Below, piece after piece: positions 24,767 to 35,700 of a stretch of 64,000 bases of DNA (its first letter is position 1; each line of letters begins with the position of its first letter). This stretch comes from SKPS01 sp964469215 (lineage in GTDB: Bacteria > Bacteroidota > Bacteroidia > Bacteroidales > SKPS01), in the NCBI GenBank assembly GCA_964469215.1, contig CAYXYB010000001.1, forward strand, positions 744,001-808,000. Direction: 5' to 3'. Below the pieces are notes generated by a model, which was not told the DNA's origin, searched no databases, and saw only the letters and a list, made by a program, of their open reading frames with translations. Made by a program: the position numbers and the translations under genes.

Positions 24767-27248
24767 ACCTGCTCGGGTAGTTATTACCGGAGGTGGTACA
24801 GGGGGACATGTTTTCCCGGCTATTGCCATCGCCAATGCTCTTAGACCATACATTGGAGGTGAAAACATATTATTCGTTGGTGCCCTTGGTAAAATGGAGA
24901 TGGAAAAGGTGCCTGAAGCGGGGTACAGGATTAAAGGATTACCTGTGAGAGGGATACAGGGGATTGTACGTCTTGAGAACTTCATACTGCCGTTCAGGTT
25001 AATGGCAGCTCTGTCAATGGCATTTGGGGTAATAAGGAAATTCAGACCCGATGTTGTGGTAGGTGTGGGAGGATTTGCATCTGCACCTGCCTTGTATGTA
25101 GCCAGGATTCTAAGGATACCTTACGTTATCCAGGAGCAGAATTCTGTTCCCGGGAAGGTTAACAGGTGGTTTGGGCGCAGGGCTTCGCTGATATGCGCTG
25201 CTTTTCCGGGCATGGAGCGTTATTTCCCAGGAAGCAGGGTAATAATTACAGGCAACCCGGTAAGAGATACCATACAGTCGGGTTGTGCTTTGCGTGATGA
25301 AGCCTGTGCTGCTTATGGGCTTGACCCTGAGAAGCAGGTACTTCTTGTTGTAGGTGGAAGCCAGGGTGCCGGCAGCCTTAACAGAGCAATGCCTGCTGCA
25401 TTACCTGCGTTTGTGAAAGCCGGAATCCAGGTTATATGGCAGACAGGGGGGCCTTCATTTGCCGACGCGGAGAGGATCATCACCGAAAACAACTATTCCG
25501 GCATCAGGGTATATCCTTTCATTCGCAGCATGGAGCAAGCATACGGTGCTGCGGACCTCGTTGTGTCGAGGGCAGGAGCACTGGCTATTGCTGAAATCAC
25601 GATTTCAGGGTTGCCTTCGGTTCTTGTTCCTTTCCCTTTTGCTGCTGAGGATCATCAGACAAAAAATGCTCAATCTGTAGCGGCTCATGGAGCTGCTGTC
25701 ATCATTCGTGACAGCGAGGTAAAGACAAAGCTTACCGAAACAGTATTGAAGCTAATCTCTGACAGGGATAACCTTCATGAAATGGGGCAAAAAGCATCAG
25801 ATCTCTCCTTCAGGGATGCTGACTTCAGGATTGCCAAACTGATAAGAGAGGTCTCTGCCGGTCGTATTGCCAGGCATCTTAAAGCTGTGGCTGCAAAGAA
25901 AAATGTCAGCAAGGTGTATTTTCTTGGCATTGGCGGCATTGGAATGAGTAGCCTGGCTCGTTGGTTCATGCTTAATGGCAGGGAGGTACACGGATATGAC
26001 CGTATTCCATCACCTCTGACTTCCAGGCTTGAAGAAGAGGGGGTTAAAATCCATTATGTTGACAGGCCTGATATGATCCCTCCCGACACAGGCCTTGTTG
26101 TAATCACCCCTGCAATACCAGCAACCCTTGATGAGCGAAGGGCTGTTCTTAAGCTTGGCGTGCCTGTGCTGAAAAGAGCTGAACTGCTGGGTATGATCTC
26201 CTGCAACATCAGAACAATTGCTGTGGCAGGAACTCATGGGAAAACAAGCACTTCTGCACTGGTCGTTCACCTTCTCAAAGCTGCAGGTATCCCTGTTACA
26301 GGGTTCATAGGCGGTATTACAAAGAACTACAATACCAACTTCATCTTTACACCAAACAGCAAGTTCATGGTGGTGGAAGCAGACGAATTCGACAGATCGT
26401 TTCTCCACCTTTCACCCGACTTTTCGGTTATCACTTCAGCAGATGCCGACCACCTGGATATTTACGGCACACACGACAGGATGAAAGAGGCTTTTATAGC
26501 TTTCGGGAGGCTGAACGGCATGCAGCCACTGCTGACAGGCAGCATCGTTGACCTTGATTTCGGCAAGCCTGTAATACATTATAGCGCCTGCAATTCCGAC
26601 GCCCGTTACCGGGCAGAGAACATCCGTGATGAAGGATTGAAAGCCCGTTTCGATCTTATCCTCGGCGATGTTGTGATTGCAGATGTAACACTGGGGGTAC
26701 CCGGACACCACAATGTCGAGAACGCAGTGGCAGCATCCGCTGCAGCATTGTGGGCTGGTGCAGAACCTGATGCTGTCAGGAGAGGCCTCGAAGGATACAT
26801 TGGAGTGACCCGGAGGTTCGATATAAGGATAAACCATGAAAAAATTATCTATATTGATGATTATGCTCATCACCCACGTGAGCTTGAAGCATGTATCGGT
26901 GCCGTCAGGAAACTTTGCCCCGGAAAAGTTATAACGGGAATATTTCAACCACACCTTTTTTCACGTACACGTGACTTCGCCGAAGGTTTTGTAAAGAGTC
27001 TTGAAATGCTCGACAGGATTATTCTGCTGGAGATATATCCGGCGCGTGAAGAACCTATGCCAGGCATAAATTCTTCAATGCTGCTTAACATGATAAGTCA
27101 TCCAGATAAGAGGCTTGTTGACATCGATGATATTCCGGCATTACTCTCTGAGATTAAACCTGAGGTTCTCCTAACGATGGGAGCCGGTGATATTGACAGG
27201 CTGGTTCCGGTTATTGAAAAATTGTTCAAACAGGAGGTGAAGGAATGA
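24744..27248 (+). CDS. murG-murC: MurG-MurC fusion: lipid II GlcNAc-transferase joined to UDP-MurNAc--L-alanine ligase
   Basis: One frame of 834 residues carries two essential enzymes. Residues 10-370 are MurG: TGGGTGGHVFPA at 15-26, QEQNSVPGKVNRWF, the GGSQGAGSLNRA donor-binding loop and SRAGALAIAE. A short linker (about 371-388, rich in Ala and Lys) leads to MurC from about 390: LGIGGIGMSSLARWF, the ATP loop AGTHGKTSTS near 495, ADEFDRSFLHLSP, and DDYAHHPRELEA near the C-terminus. Separate murG and murC are usually neighbours in this order, so loss of the intervening stop and start would give the fusion. The frame may begin 7 codons earlier at GTG (24723); the ATG at 24744 is preferred. It overlaps ftsW by 23 bp and ftsQ by an ATGA. 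Confidence 0.93.
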   Translation: MKSRTGYKPARVVITGGGTGGHVFPAIAIANALRPYIGGENILFVGALGKMEMEKVPEAGYRIKGLPVRGIQGIVRLENFILPFRLMAALSMAFGVIRKFRPDVVVGVGGFASAPALYVARILRIPYVIQEQNSVPGKVNRWFGRRASLICAAFPGMERYFPGSRVIITGNPVRDTIQSGCALRDEACAAYGLDPEKQVLLVVGGSQGAGSLNRAMPAALPAFVKAGIQVIWQTGGPSFADAERIITENNYSGIRVYPFIRSMEQAYGAADLVVSRAGALAIAEITISGLPSVLVPFPFAAEDHQTKNAQSVAAHGAAVIIRDSEVKTKLTETVLKLISDRDNLHEMGQKASDLSFRDADFRIAKLIREVSAGRIARHLKAVAAKKNVSKVYFLGIGGIGMSSLARWFMLNGREVHGYDRIPSPLTSRLEEEGVKIHYVDRPDMIPPDTGLVVITPAIPATLDERRAVLKLGVPVLKRAELLGMISCNIRTIAVAGTHGKTSTSALVVHLLKAAGIPVTGFIGGITKNYNTNFIFTPNSKFMVVEADEFDRSFLHLSPDFSVITSADADHLDIYGTHDRMKEAFIAFGRLNGMQPLLTGSIVDLDFGKPVIHYSACNSDARYRAENIRDEGLKARFDLILGDVVIADVTLGVPGHHNVENAVAASAAALWAGAEPDAVRRGLEGYIGVTRRFDIRINHEKIIYIDDYAHHPRELEACIGAVRKLCPGKVITGIFQPHLFSRTRDFAEGFVKSLEMLDRIILLEIYPAREEPMPGINSSMLLNMISHPDKRLVDIDDIPALLSEIKPEVLLTMGAGDIDRLVPVIEKLFKQEVKE

Positions 27249-28027
27249 AGCTGACAAAAACCCATATCACTGTCCTCTGGATTATTGCAGCAATTTTGAT
27301 GCTGTCACTTTTTCTCATCACAACAAAGAAGCAGAGAGAACGTACCTGCACCGGTATCACTGTCATAATTGAGAACAGAGGTTACGGACATGTACTTGAT
27401 GAAAAGATGGTTCTGAATCATTTGTTGAAAGATGGAGATAAAATCACGGGAAAGGGCATAACAGAAATAGATCTGATCAGTATAAAAAGGCGCATTCTGC
27501 AATTACCCTGGGTGCTTGATACAGAAATCTATTTTACCCTGCATGGAGTATTAAAAATAAGGGTGGAACAGCGTTCTGTAATAGCAAGAATATTCGATCG
27601 ATACGGCTCGTCAGCCTATCTTGGTTCAGATGGAATGCTTATGCCTGTTTCTGCCTTTTCCGATGAACCGATTCTGGTCATCAATGGCGAAATACATGAT
27701 ACGCTTGGTAGGAATACAGGACATAATATCAGCGAAATAAAGAAGAGAAACACTTTGGCTGAAGTTTTCAAAGTAGCCTCTTTCATTAGTCAGGACACAT
27801 TTCGAAGAGCTCTTATAAGCCAGATTTATGTGAACTCCAATCATCAGATAGAACTCATTCCGGTGGTTGATGACCATGTGATAATTTTAGGCAACGCCGA
27901 TAGCCTGGATTATAAGTTTCATAAGCTTATGGCATTTTATAAAAAAGGGATGATCCGCACAGGCTGGGATACATATAACATTATTAATCTAAAATACGGG
28001 AATCAGGTGATATGTACAAACAAATAA
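27245..28027 (+). CDS. ftsQ: Cell division protein FtsQ
   Basis: A bitopic division protein of 260 residues with one membrane helix at about 8-26 and a periplasmic part. The POTRA-like segment includes IDLISIKRRILQLPWVLDTEIY, and the beta domain follows with YLGSDGMLMPV. It links early and late divisome proteins. The ATG overlaps the stop of murG-murC, and an AGGAGGTGA at 27232-27240 is an unusually strong ribosome-binding site for this phylum. Assignment rests on position and domain layout as much as on sequence. Confidence 0.9.
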   Translation: MKLTKTHITVLWIIAAILMLSLFLITTKKQRERTCTGITVIIENRGYGHVLDEKMVLNHLLKDGDKITGKGITEIDLISIKRRILQLPWVLDTEIYFTLHGVLKIRVEQRSVIARIFDRYGSSAYLGSDGMLMPVSAFSDEPILVINGEIHDTLGRNTGHNISEIKKRNTLAEVFKVASFISQDTFRRALISQIYVNSNHQIELIPVVDDHVIILGNADSLDYKFHKLMAFYKKGMIRTGWDTYNIINLKYGNQVICTNK

Positions 28028-28041
28028 AAAACCTTAATATT

Positions 28042-29316
28042 ATGGCAACATCTCAAATCATTGTAGGATTAGACATAGGCACAACAAAGATAGCTGCTAT
28101 TGTCGGAAGGAAAAACCAATACGGAAAAATTGAAATCCTCGGTTCGGGCCGTGCCGACAGCATAGGTGTAAACCGCGGGGTAGTTGTAAACATTGAAAAG
28201 ACTGTGGAGTCGATTATGATGGCCGTCAGGATGGCAGAGGAAACATCACAGGTTGATATCAAGAGGTTGTATGTGGGTATTGCAGGACAGCACATTAAAA
28301 GCTTGCAGCACCGGGGCAGCATCATGAGAAACAGATCTGACGAGACTATTGCACAGCATGACATCGATCTCTTGATCAACAACATGCACAAGCTTGTAAT
28401 GCCACCGGGCGAGGAAATCATCCATGTGATACCACAGGATTATACAGTTGACAAGGAGAACAGCATCCGGGATCCTGTCGGGATGTTTGGGAGTTGCCTC
28501 GAGGCCAACTTCCATATCATCACCGGAATGGTAACAGCTGCGAAAAACATTCAGTGTTGTGTGAACAAGGCAGGAATGGAGGTGGCAGACCTGATCCTTG
28601 AGCCGCTGGCATCGGCAGAGGCAGTGCTTAATGATGAAGAGAAGGAAGCTGGTGTGGCACTTATTGATATTGGCGGAGGAACCACAGACCTGGCAATATT
28701 TCAGGATGGTATCATCAGGCATACTGCAGTTATACCTTTTGGTGGGAATATCATTACTGAAGATATCCGGGAGGGGTGTGCAATTCTTAAAAGCCAGGCC
28801 GAGAGCCTTAAGATAAAGTTCGGCTCTGCACTCAGCCGTGAGAACAAGAATGAAGAGATTGTTTCCATTCCCGGAATTCGGGGTTCGCAACACTCAAAGG
28901 AGATCACACTTAAAAATCTTGCATCCATCATACAGGCAAGAATGGAGGAGATCATTGAGCAGGTTTACTGGGAAATAAAAAGCTCCGGATTTGAAAAGAA
29001 GCTGATTGCAGGCATTGTGCTGACCGGAGGTGGTGCACAGTTGAGTCATGTAACCCAGCTTACCGAGTTTGTGACGGGGATGCAGACCAGAGTAGGCCTT
29101 CCAAATGAGCATCTGGCAGGAAACATGCCTGATGAGCTTTGCAGCCCGATGTATTCTACAGGTATCGGGCTGGTTATTAAAGGCATGGAAGATGCATCAA
29201 GGGTAAATCAGATTATTAAAAAGCCAAAAGAATCGACCGCAAGGGTAAGGGGCGATTTCTTCAATATCCTTTTCAAAACCGGAAAAAGTTTCTTTGAATC
29301 CGACCAAATTAAATGA
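28042..29316 (+). CDS. ftsA: Cell division protein FtsA
   Basis: Actin-like protein that tethers FtsZ to the membrane. The phosphate loops are IVGLDIGTTKIAAIVG and ALIDIGGGTTDLAIF, the adenosine motif is IVLTGGGAQLSHV, and the 1C domain lies between. The C-terminal tail ends FKTGKSFFES, consistent with a membrane-targeting amphipathic helix. The MATSQ start at 28042 is used; a start ten codons earlier would overlap ftsQ. 424 residues. Confidence 0.96.
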   Translation: MATSQIIVGLDIGTTKIAAIVGRKNQYGKIEILGSGRADSIGVNRGVVVNIEKTVESIMMAVRMAEETSQVDIKRLYVGIAGQHIKSLQHRGSIMRNRSDETIAQHDIDLLINNMHKLVMPPGEEIIHVIPQDYTVDKENSIRDPVGMFGSCLEANFHIITGMVTAAKNIQCCVNKAGMEVADLILEPLASAEAVLNDEEKEAGVALIDIGGGTTDLAIFQDGIIRHTAVIPFGGNIITEDIREGCAILKSQAESLKIKFGSALSRENKNEEIVSIPGIRGSQHSKEITLKNLASIIQARMEEIIEQVYWEIKSSGFEKKLIAGIVLTGGGAQLSHVTQLTEFVTGMQTRVGLPNEHLAGNMPDELCSPMYSTGIGLVIKGMEDASRVNQIIKKPKESTARVRGDFFNILFKTGKSFFESDQIK

Positions 29317-29417
29317 TAGTTAGCAGCTTAAGTTTTTAATAACAATCTGTTAATAATTTTTGAATAAAAAATGTCAGAGCTAATCAAACGAGTTATTAAT
29401 TTTATAAAAATTTTGCC

Positions 29418-30977
29418 ATGACTGAAATTGACGGATTAATGAAGTTCGACAATCCTAAGGAGAGGCCATCCATAATCAAGGTTCTTGGTGTTGGAGGAGG
29501 TGGCAGTAACGCTGTAAACCACATGTTTAAGCAAGGTATCCATGGGGTTGACTTCATCATTTGTAATACAGATGCTCAGGCGATAGAGATGAGTCCGGTT
29601 CCCTCCAGGATACAACTTGGTGTAAGCCTTACTGATGGTAACGGAGCAGGATCGAGGCCCGAAGTGGGGAAAAATGCAACCATAGAAAACCTTGAAGACA
29701 TTCGTGATGCCTTATCCGGAAATACCAAAATGTTGTTCATTACTGCCGGAATGGGTGGAGGTACCGGTACGGGTGGAGCTCCTGTTATTGCTAAAATGGC
29801 CAGGGAGATGGGGATCCTCACAATTGCTATTGTTACCATACCTTTCTTTTTCGAAGGGCGAAAAAGGCGACAGGTCGCTGAACAGGGGATTCAGGAGTTG
29901 CGCCAGAATGTTGACACCCTTCTGGTGATCAATAACGACAAACTAAGAGAACTACATGGTAATCTTGTGATAAATGATGCCTTTGGCAAGGCAGATGACG
30001 TCCTTACGGAAGCAGCAAAGGGGATTGCGGAGATAATAACCCATATTGGTCATATAAATGTCGATTTTGAGGATGTTAAAACAGTAATGAAGGATAGTGG
30101 TGTTGCCATTATGGGAACAGGGATTGCATCAGGTGACAACAGAGCTGCCGAAGCAGTTGAAGCCGCCTTGAGTTCCCCGTTGCTCAACGACAATCAGATT
30201 AATGGTGCAAGCAATGTACTTCTTTATATAAATTCCGGAACCAAAGGGATAAGGATGGATGAAGTTACTGAAATAACTGATTACATTCAGGAAGAAGCAG
30301 GCAGCAGTGCGGAAATTATCTGGGGACATGGCAGCAGTGATGAACTTGGCGAAAATATAGCAGTTACCATTATTGCAACAGGATTCAATGCAAAATCTGA
30401 TTTTTCCACTGAGTGGGAAGGTAGAAGGAGTGCCGGGGTGGTTGTGGGAACTCTCGAAAAAGAGACAGCAACCCATTTGCAGCAAACAACCGTTAAATCG
30501 CAGCAGGAAGATTTCCAGATAGTTACCAGAGGTACCCCGATTTCAACAGAACCTGTTGTTTTCGGCACCAAACCTTTCAAGTCCGACACCATTAATGAAC
30601 TACCTGTGGTGAATGCTGCTGAACCTGTTGCTGAAAATGATAACCAGGAAATGAATATTCAGCCTGAGAATGTTACCATGACCCTTGCATCTGCCCAGCA
30701 GGAGCCTATGCCGCTTAATTCCCAGCCAACACCATCCGGGCCGGCACGTTCCGGGCATGATCTAAAGCATCAGGAAAGAATCAGCAGGTTGAAAGACCTT
30801 ACCCTGAAAATTCAAAGCCTTGAAGGGGTGATTGAACTCGAGGAGGAGCCTGCATACCTTCGTAGACGCGTGGAACTATCACAACAACACCACTCATCTC
30901 AAAAGGAAGGATCCCGCTATACCCTCAATGATGGCGAGATCACCGACAACAATTTCCTTCATGGCGGGATAGATTAG
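29418..30977 (+). CDS. ftsZ: Cell division protein FtsZ
   Basis: Tubulin-like GTPase that forms the Z ring. GVGGGGSNAVNHM opens the nucleotide domain, GMGGGTGTGGAP is the tubulin signature (T4 loop), and the T7 loop NVDFEDVKTVM carries the catalytic Asp region. Residues about 325-470 are a long variable linker, and the protein ends with PAYLRRRVEL and a C-terminal FLHGGID-type tail as in other Bacteroidota. At 519 residues it is larger than E. coli FtsZ because of this linker. Last gene of the dcw operon; 101 bp separate it from ftsA. Confidence 0.97.
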   Translation: MTEIDGLMKFDNPKERPSIIKVLGVGGGGSNAVNHMFKQGIHGVDFIICNTDAQAIEMSPVPSRIQLGVSLTDGNGAGSRPEVGKNATIENLEDIRDALSGNTKMLFITAGMGGGTGTGGAPVIAKMAREMGILTIAIVTIPFFFEGRKRRQVAEQGIQELRQNVDTLLVINNDKLRELHGNLVINDAFGKADDVLTEAAKGIAEIITHIGHINVDFEDVKTVMKDSGVAIMGTGIASGDNRAAEAVEAALSSPLLNDNQINGASNVLLYINSGTKGIRMDEVTEITDYIQEEAGSSAEIIWGHGSSDELGENIAVTIIATGFNAKSDFSTEWEGRRSAGVVVGTLEKETATHLQQTTVKSQQEDFQIVTRGTPISTEPVVFGTKPFKSDTINELPVVNAAEPVAENDNQEMNIQPENVTMTLASAQQEPMPLNSQPTPSGPARSGHDLKHQERISRLKDLTLKIQSLEGVIELEEEPAYLRRRVELSQQHHSSQKEGSRYTLNDGEITDNNFLHGGID

Positions 30978-31071
30978 TGCAATTACGAACTACGCGAACA
31001 ACCAATAATTAACATCTGAAAGCCCAATTCTCCGATTGCATGATTCCCTGATTAGACGATTGCAAGCAGTT

Positions 31072-31785
31072 CTAATCCTTGCGCCAGTCGATAATTCTAT
31101 AGGTTACAACATAACCAGATTCTGCCTTTTCATAGAAAGGTTCATTGCTGGTGTTCTGAGTGGTAAGCCTTTCGGTATGCTTGTAGATTAGCCCTATTCC
31201 CGGCGCATACATTTCAATTCCAAGGTTTTTGCAGATAAGCCCTGAGTCTGCAACCTGCTGAACAACAATCACAGAATCAAATTTGTTGCCATTTACCTCC
31301 TTTGTAGCGAATAACTCTTTGTATTGGTACAGCCAGTCGCCCAAATAATTGCAGTTGTAAACATCATCGAAATGGATATAACTGTTGCCTGGCCAGTACA
31401 TGAATTTCCTGAATGGAAAGGAAAGTTTGATAAACCTCAGATTGTTCTCTATTTTTTCGGCTGTACCCCTGGTGATTTTCTGGGCTGCAATGGCTGACGC
31501 TTTCCACTCTTCAGAACTATCACACCTCACATCATGCAAAACAGTCTGCCATTCAACCCCTGTAAGATCTGTATAAGATGTGCAAATCGATTCCTTCACC
31601 TGGTAGTTATAGTATACTATCGTATCCTGCAGTTTATTCCATACCGTTGAATCAACCTGATAAATCACCCAGTAACCTTCCTTATCGGGAAAATACCTGT
31701 AGCAATAGTCCCAATTGGTGTATTCATTTTTATTGCACCCTGCTAAAAATATCGCCAGCAAAACAGGTATCAACAGTTTCCTCAT
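31072..31785 (-). CDS. Uncharacterised lipoprotein
   Basis: A 237-residue protein with a signal peptide and the lipobox LAGC (Cys 17). The body is rich in aromatic residues and short strands (YWVIYQVDSTVW, IGLIYKHTER) and looks like a beta-sheet domain. I recognise no named family. It is the third gene of a minus-strand run after secA and the barrel protein, 31 bp from the latter, so the two envelope proteins may act together. Confidence 0.72.
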   Translation of the reverse strand: MRKLLIPVLLAIFLAGCNKNEYTNWDYCYRYFPDKEGYWVIYQVDSTVWNKLQDTIVYYNYQVKESICTSYTDLTGVEWQTVLHDVRCDSSEEWKASAIAAQKITRGTAEKIENNLRFIKLSFPFRKFMYWPGNSYIHFDDVYNCNYLGDWLYQYKELFATKEVNGNKFDSVIVVQQVADSGLICKNLGIEMYAPGIGLIYKHTERLTTQNTSNEPFYEKAESGYVVTYRIIDWRKD

Positions 31786-31816
31786 AAACCCTTGAAGTTT
31801 GTTATTATTTGTCTCA

Positions 31817-32752
31817 TTACCTACCTCTCCTGCGGTTAAGGCCTCCGGTTCCGATGCTTACCCCAATGATAAACTGGGAGTCGTCAGAGATCTTGTATAA
31901 AGGATATTTAACAGGATTTTTTGTTTCCGGGCTTCTGACATACCTAACAAATACTCCTGTAGCTCTTCCGGTGCGTTCCTTTGAGAGTCTGAAGAGAGCA
32001 AGCTCAGCGGAAGACACTGTATATAAGGAGTTATTTCTGTCCGGGATAGATCCATCGATGGTAATCCTGCAGAACCACCTTTTCATTGCCGTAAATTCAA
32101 GCGGCAGCCAAATACTGAAATAGGGATTAACAACAACGTTTGTGGTGGAGAGGGATTTTTGTTCCATACGATCATCATCAGTACTTATTGAATAAGTATT
32201 TCTGCTTATCCTTAAACCGAGACCAATCTGTTCGTTGTGCCATAAGCCACCGCTTAATGACAGATTTGTTATTGAAGGCATATTGTAATGTCTTACCGGA
32301 TAATGAGAGGAATCGTTCACAGTGTTATCTGATACTGAAGGGACAAATATTCTCTGAAGAAACAGCATGCCGTTGACTTCAGCATGTATTGCAAAATGTT
32401 TTTTTTGCACAAGTGGAAATATTCTGCGAATCTCACCCCCAGTGGTGAGGATTGGATAAAAGTTCTGTCTGTTTTCAACCTCTATTTCTTCAAATCTGAT
32501 AAGATCCGAACCATTAGGGTTGAATTGCCGCACCCTAAAAACGTCTGTTTCACTTACCGTCCTGTAACCCAGAATGCCGAGATTAAGATAGGCCTGGTTT
32601 CTCCAGAGTTTTCTAAAACCGGGTTTTGGTGTATCTGAAGTAGTTGTTGGCAAAATGGTATCATGTTGCTGGCCATAAATAATATTTACAGCCATTATCA
32701 TGACAATCAGCACAAGTGGTTTCAGAAATCTGTTACACGGTTTAAGATTCAT
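31817..32752 (-). CDS. Uncharacterised outer-membrane barrel-like protein
   Basis: About 311 residues from the ATG at 32752, with a signal peptide ending near IIYGQQ. The mature protein shows many alternating amphipathic strands (AIHAEVNGMLFLQRI, LSLSGGLWHNEQIGLGLRI, NVVVNPYFSIWLPLEF) and ends in a strand plus basic tail, as expected for an outer-membrane or surface beta protein. No family is recognised. The frame is open 30 codons further upstream into secA; the signal peptide fixes the start chosen. It sits 22 bp after secA. Confidence 0.72.
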   Translation of the reverse strand: MNLKPCNRFLKPLVLIVMIMAVNIIYGQQHDTILPTTTSDTPKPGFRKLWRNQAYLNLGILGYRTVSETDVFRVRQFNPNGSDLIRFEEIEVENRQNFYPILTTGGEIRRIFPLVQKKHFAIHAEVNGMLFLQRIFVPSVSDNTVNDSSHYPVRHYNMPSITNLSLSGGLWHNEQIGLGLRISRNTYSISTDDDRMEQKSLSTTNVVVNPYFSIWLPLEFTAMKRWFCRITIDGSIPDRNNSLYTVSSAELALFRLSKERTGRATGVFVRYVRSPETKNPVKYPLYKISDDSQFIIGVSIGTGGLNRRRGR

Positions 32753-32774
32753 TTTCCTTGGATGTATGTTTTTC

Positions 32775-35700
32775 TCAGGAAGCAGAATCATTTCCATGGC
32801 AATGTTTGTATTTTTTTCCTGAGCCGCAAGGGCAGGGGTCATTCCTTCCGACCTTTTTTTCCACTTTTACCGGTTGGGTTTTTTGCTCCTGCTGAGTGCG
32901 GTATCCGAATTTCTGCACATCATCTTTCTGGGTTCGCAGAGCCCTGTTGTCAAGTCTGCGGTACCGTGCTTCCTGGATGTTCATTTCCTGTTGTACCGGC
33001 AAACCTGATTTCATCAGGAACGAGATGATCTCTTTGTTGATACGTTGCAGTAGTTCGCCAAAAAGTTTGAAAGACTCGAACTTATAGATGAGCAGGGGGT
33101 CTTTCTGTTCATAGGTTGCATTCTGGACTGACTGTTTCAGGTCGTCCATTTCACGCAGGTGCTCTTTCCATACCACGTCAATGATGGCTAAAGTAACAGC
33201 TTTTTCGATGGCCCGTATGAGTTCACGCCCTTCAGTTTTTACACCCAGTTCCAGGTCAACAGGCACGTGCATAGTTCTCATGCCGTCGGTTACCGGAACT
33301 GCAATACGTCGGAAACCCTGAGAGTTATTTTCGAACACATCTTTTATCACCGGGAATACCTGGTTTGCCAGGCTATCGGATTTTTGTCTGTATTGGAATA
33401 ATATCGAATGGTATAGTTTATCAATAAGTTCTTCGTTGCTGAGTTCAAAAAATTCTTTTTCTGAGAAAGGTGTTTCAAGGCCGAGGAGCCTTATCAGTTC
33501 AAGTATTAAGCTGTCGAAGTCCCTTGAGGCTTGAAATTCATTAATGAGCGATTCGGCAAGTTCGTACATCATGTTGTCAATCTCCATTGAGAGCCTGTCG
33601 CCGAAGAGTGCCGATTTCCTTTTTGAGTAGATTGCAGTCCTCTGGTTGTTCATCACATCGTCGTACTCCAGAAGCCTTTTTCTGATGCCGAAGTTGTTTT
33701 CTTCGACTTTTTTCTGTGCTTTTTCGATAGATTTGGTGATCCAGGAGTGTTGGATAACTTCGCCCTCTTTGATACCAATTCTGTCCATGACCCTGGCAAT
33801 CCTTTCAGACCCGAAGAGGCGCATAAGGTTATCTTCCAGCGACACAAAGAACACTGATGAGCCGGGGTCACCCTGTCTTCCTGACCTGCCTCGCAACTGT
33901 CTGTCGACACGTCTGGATTCATGCCTTTCTGTTCCAATAATGGCAAGTCCACCTGCACTTTTTACCCCCGGCCCCAGCTTGATATCAGTACCACGACCTG
34001 CCATATTAGTAGCAATAGTTACTATGCCTGACTGGCCGGCCTCTGCCACAATCTGCGCTTCACGCTGGTGCAGTTTGGCGTTGAGAACATTGTGCTTTAT
34101 TGATTTCCGTTGTAACATTCTGCTGAGAAGCTCTGAAGTCTCTACTGCGGTTGTTCCCACAAGAACAGGCCTGCCCAGATGCACCAACTCTTCAATGGAA
34201 CTTATCACTGCGTTGTACTTCTCACGCTGGGTTTTGTAAACAAAATCCTGCTGGTCGTCCCTGATCACCGGCTTGTTGGTGGGTATGACAACAACATCCA
34301 GCTTATAGATATCCCAGAACTCACCTGCTTCAGTCTCTGCCGTTCCGGTCATGCCGGCAAGCTTGTGATACATCCTGAAATAATTCTGCAGAGTGATAGT
34401 GGCATAGGTCTGTGTAGCTGCCTCCACTTTTACATTTTCTTTTGCCTCAATTGCCTGGTGTAATCCGTCAGAATAACGCCTCCCCTCAAGGATTCTGCCC
34501 GTCTGTTCATCAACGATTTTCACCTTGTTATCCATCACCACATAATCAACATCAATCTCAAACAGACAATAGGCTTTAAGTAACTGATTTATGGTGTGAA
34601 CACGCTCGGAAATAATAGCATAATCGCGCAACATTTCACTCTTCTTTTTTATCTTGGCTTGCTGACTTAGATCAGACCTCTCCATCTCTGCAATGGCAGA
34701 ACCTATGTCGGGCAGACTATAAAAATCAGGATTGCCGGTTTCCTCAGTCAGCAGTTCAATGCCTTTCTCCTTGAGGTCTATAGTGTTTTGCTTCTCTTCT
34801 ATCACAAAATAGAGTTCATCATCAATGATGTGCATGTTCTTTTGCTGCTCCTGGAGGAAGAAATTCTCAGTTTTCAGCATTCCTGATTTAACTCCTGGTT
34901 CACTGAGGAACTTGATCAGGGCCTTGTTTTTCGGAAGCCCCCTGAAGGCTCTGAAAAGCAGCTTATTTCCCTCTTTCTCATTATCGTCTTGATCAGGATT
35001 TGCAAGCAGATGTTTGGCGTCAGCCAGCAATTTGGTAACCAATGCCTTTTGTGCACCATAAAGTTTATTTACAATAGGTTTCAACTGTTCAAACTCCTGT
35101 TTGTCCCCCTGTGAGGTTGGCCCTGAGATTATGAGTGGAGTACGTGCGTCATCAACCAAAACTGAATCAACTTCGTCGACAATAGCGTAGTTATGATCAC
35201 GTTGCACAAGTTCATCGGGATGAGTGGCCATATTGTCACGCAAGTAGTCGAAGCCGAATTCATTATTGGTTCCATAGATTACATCCGACAGGTAAGCTTC
35301 CCTTCTCTGAACAGAGTTAGGTTCATGCTTATCGATGCAATCGACCTTCAGGCCGTGAAACCTGAAAAGCATTCCCATCCACTCAGAGTCGCGCTTGGCA
35401 AGATAATCATTCACCGTTACAATATGAACCCCACGTCCGGGCAGAGCATTTAGATATACCGGTAATGTGGCAACAAGGGTTTTCCCTTCACCGGTTGCCA
35501 TCTCGCTGATTTTTCCCTCATGCAGCACAATTCCACCGATAAGCTGAACATTGTAATGAACCATGTCCCAGGTTATCATGTTACCTCCCGCCATCCAGGA
35601 GTTGTGGTAAATTGCGGTGTTGCCTCTGATGTCAACATTATCCATAAACGTTGCAAGATCGCGGTCATAGGGCGTCGCAGTCACCTCTATAGTCTCATTC

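Noticed and set aside
28246..28893. A 215-codon minus-strand frame inside ftsA
   Set aside because: Shadow of FtsA coding; no conserved features.
33646..34239. A 197-codon plus-strand frame inside secA
   Set aside because: Antisense to the SecA helicase domain; no start context or domain signature.
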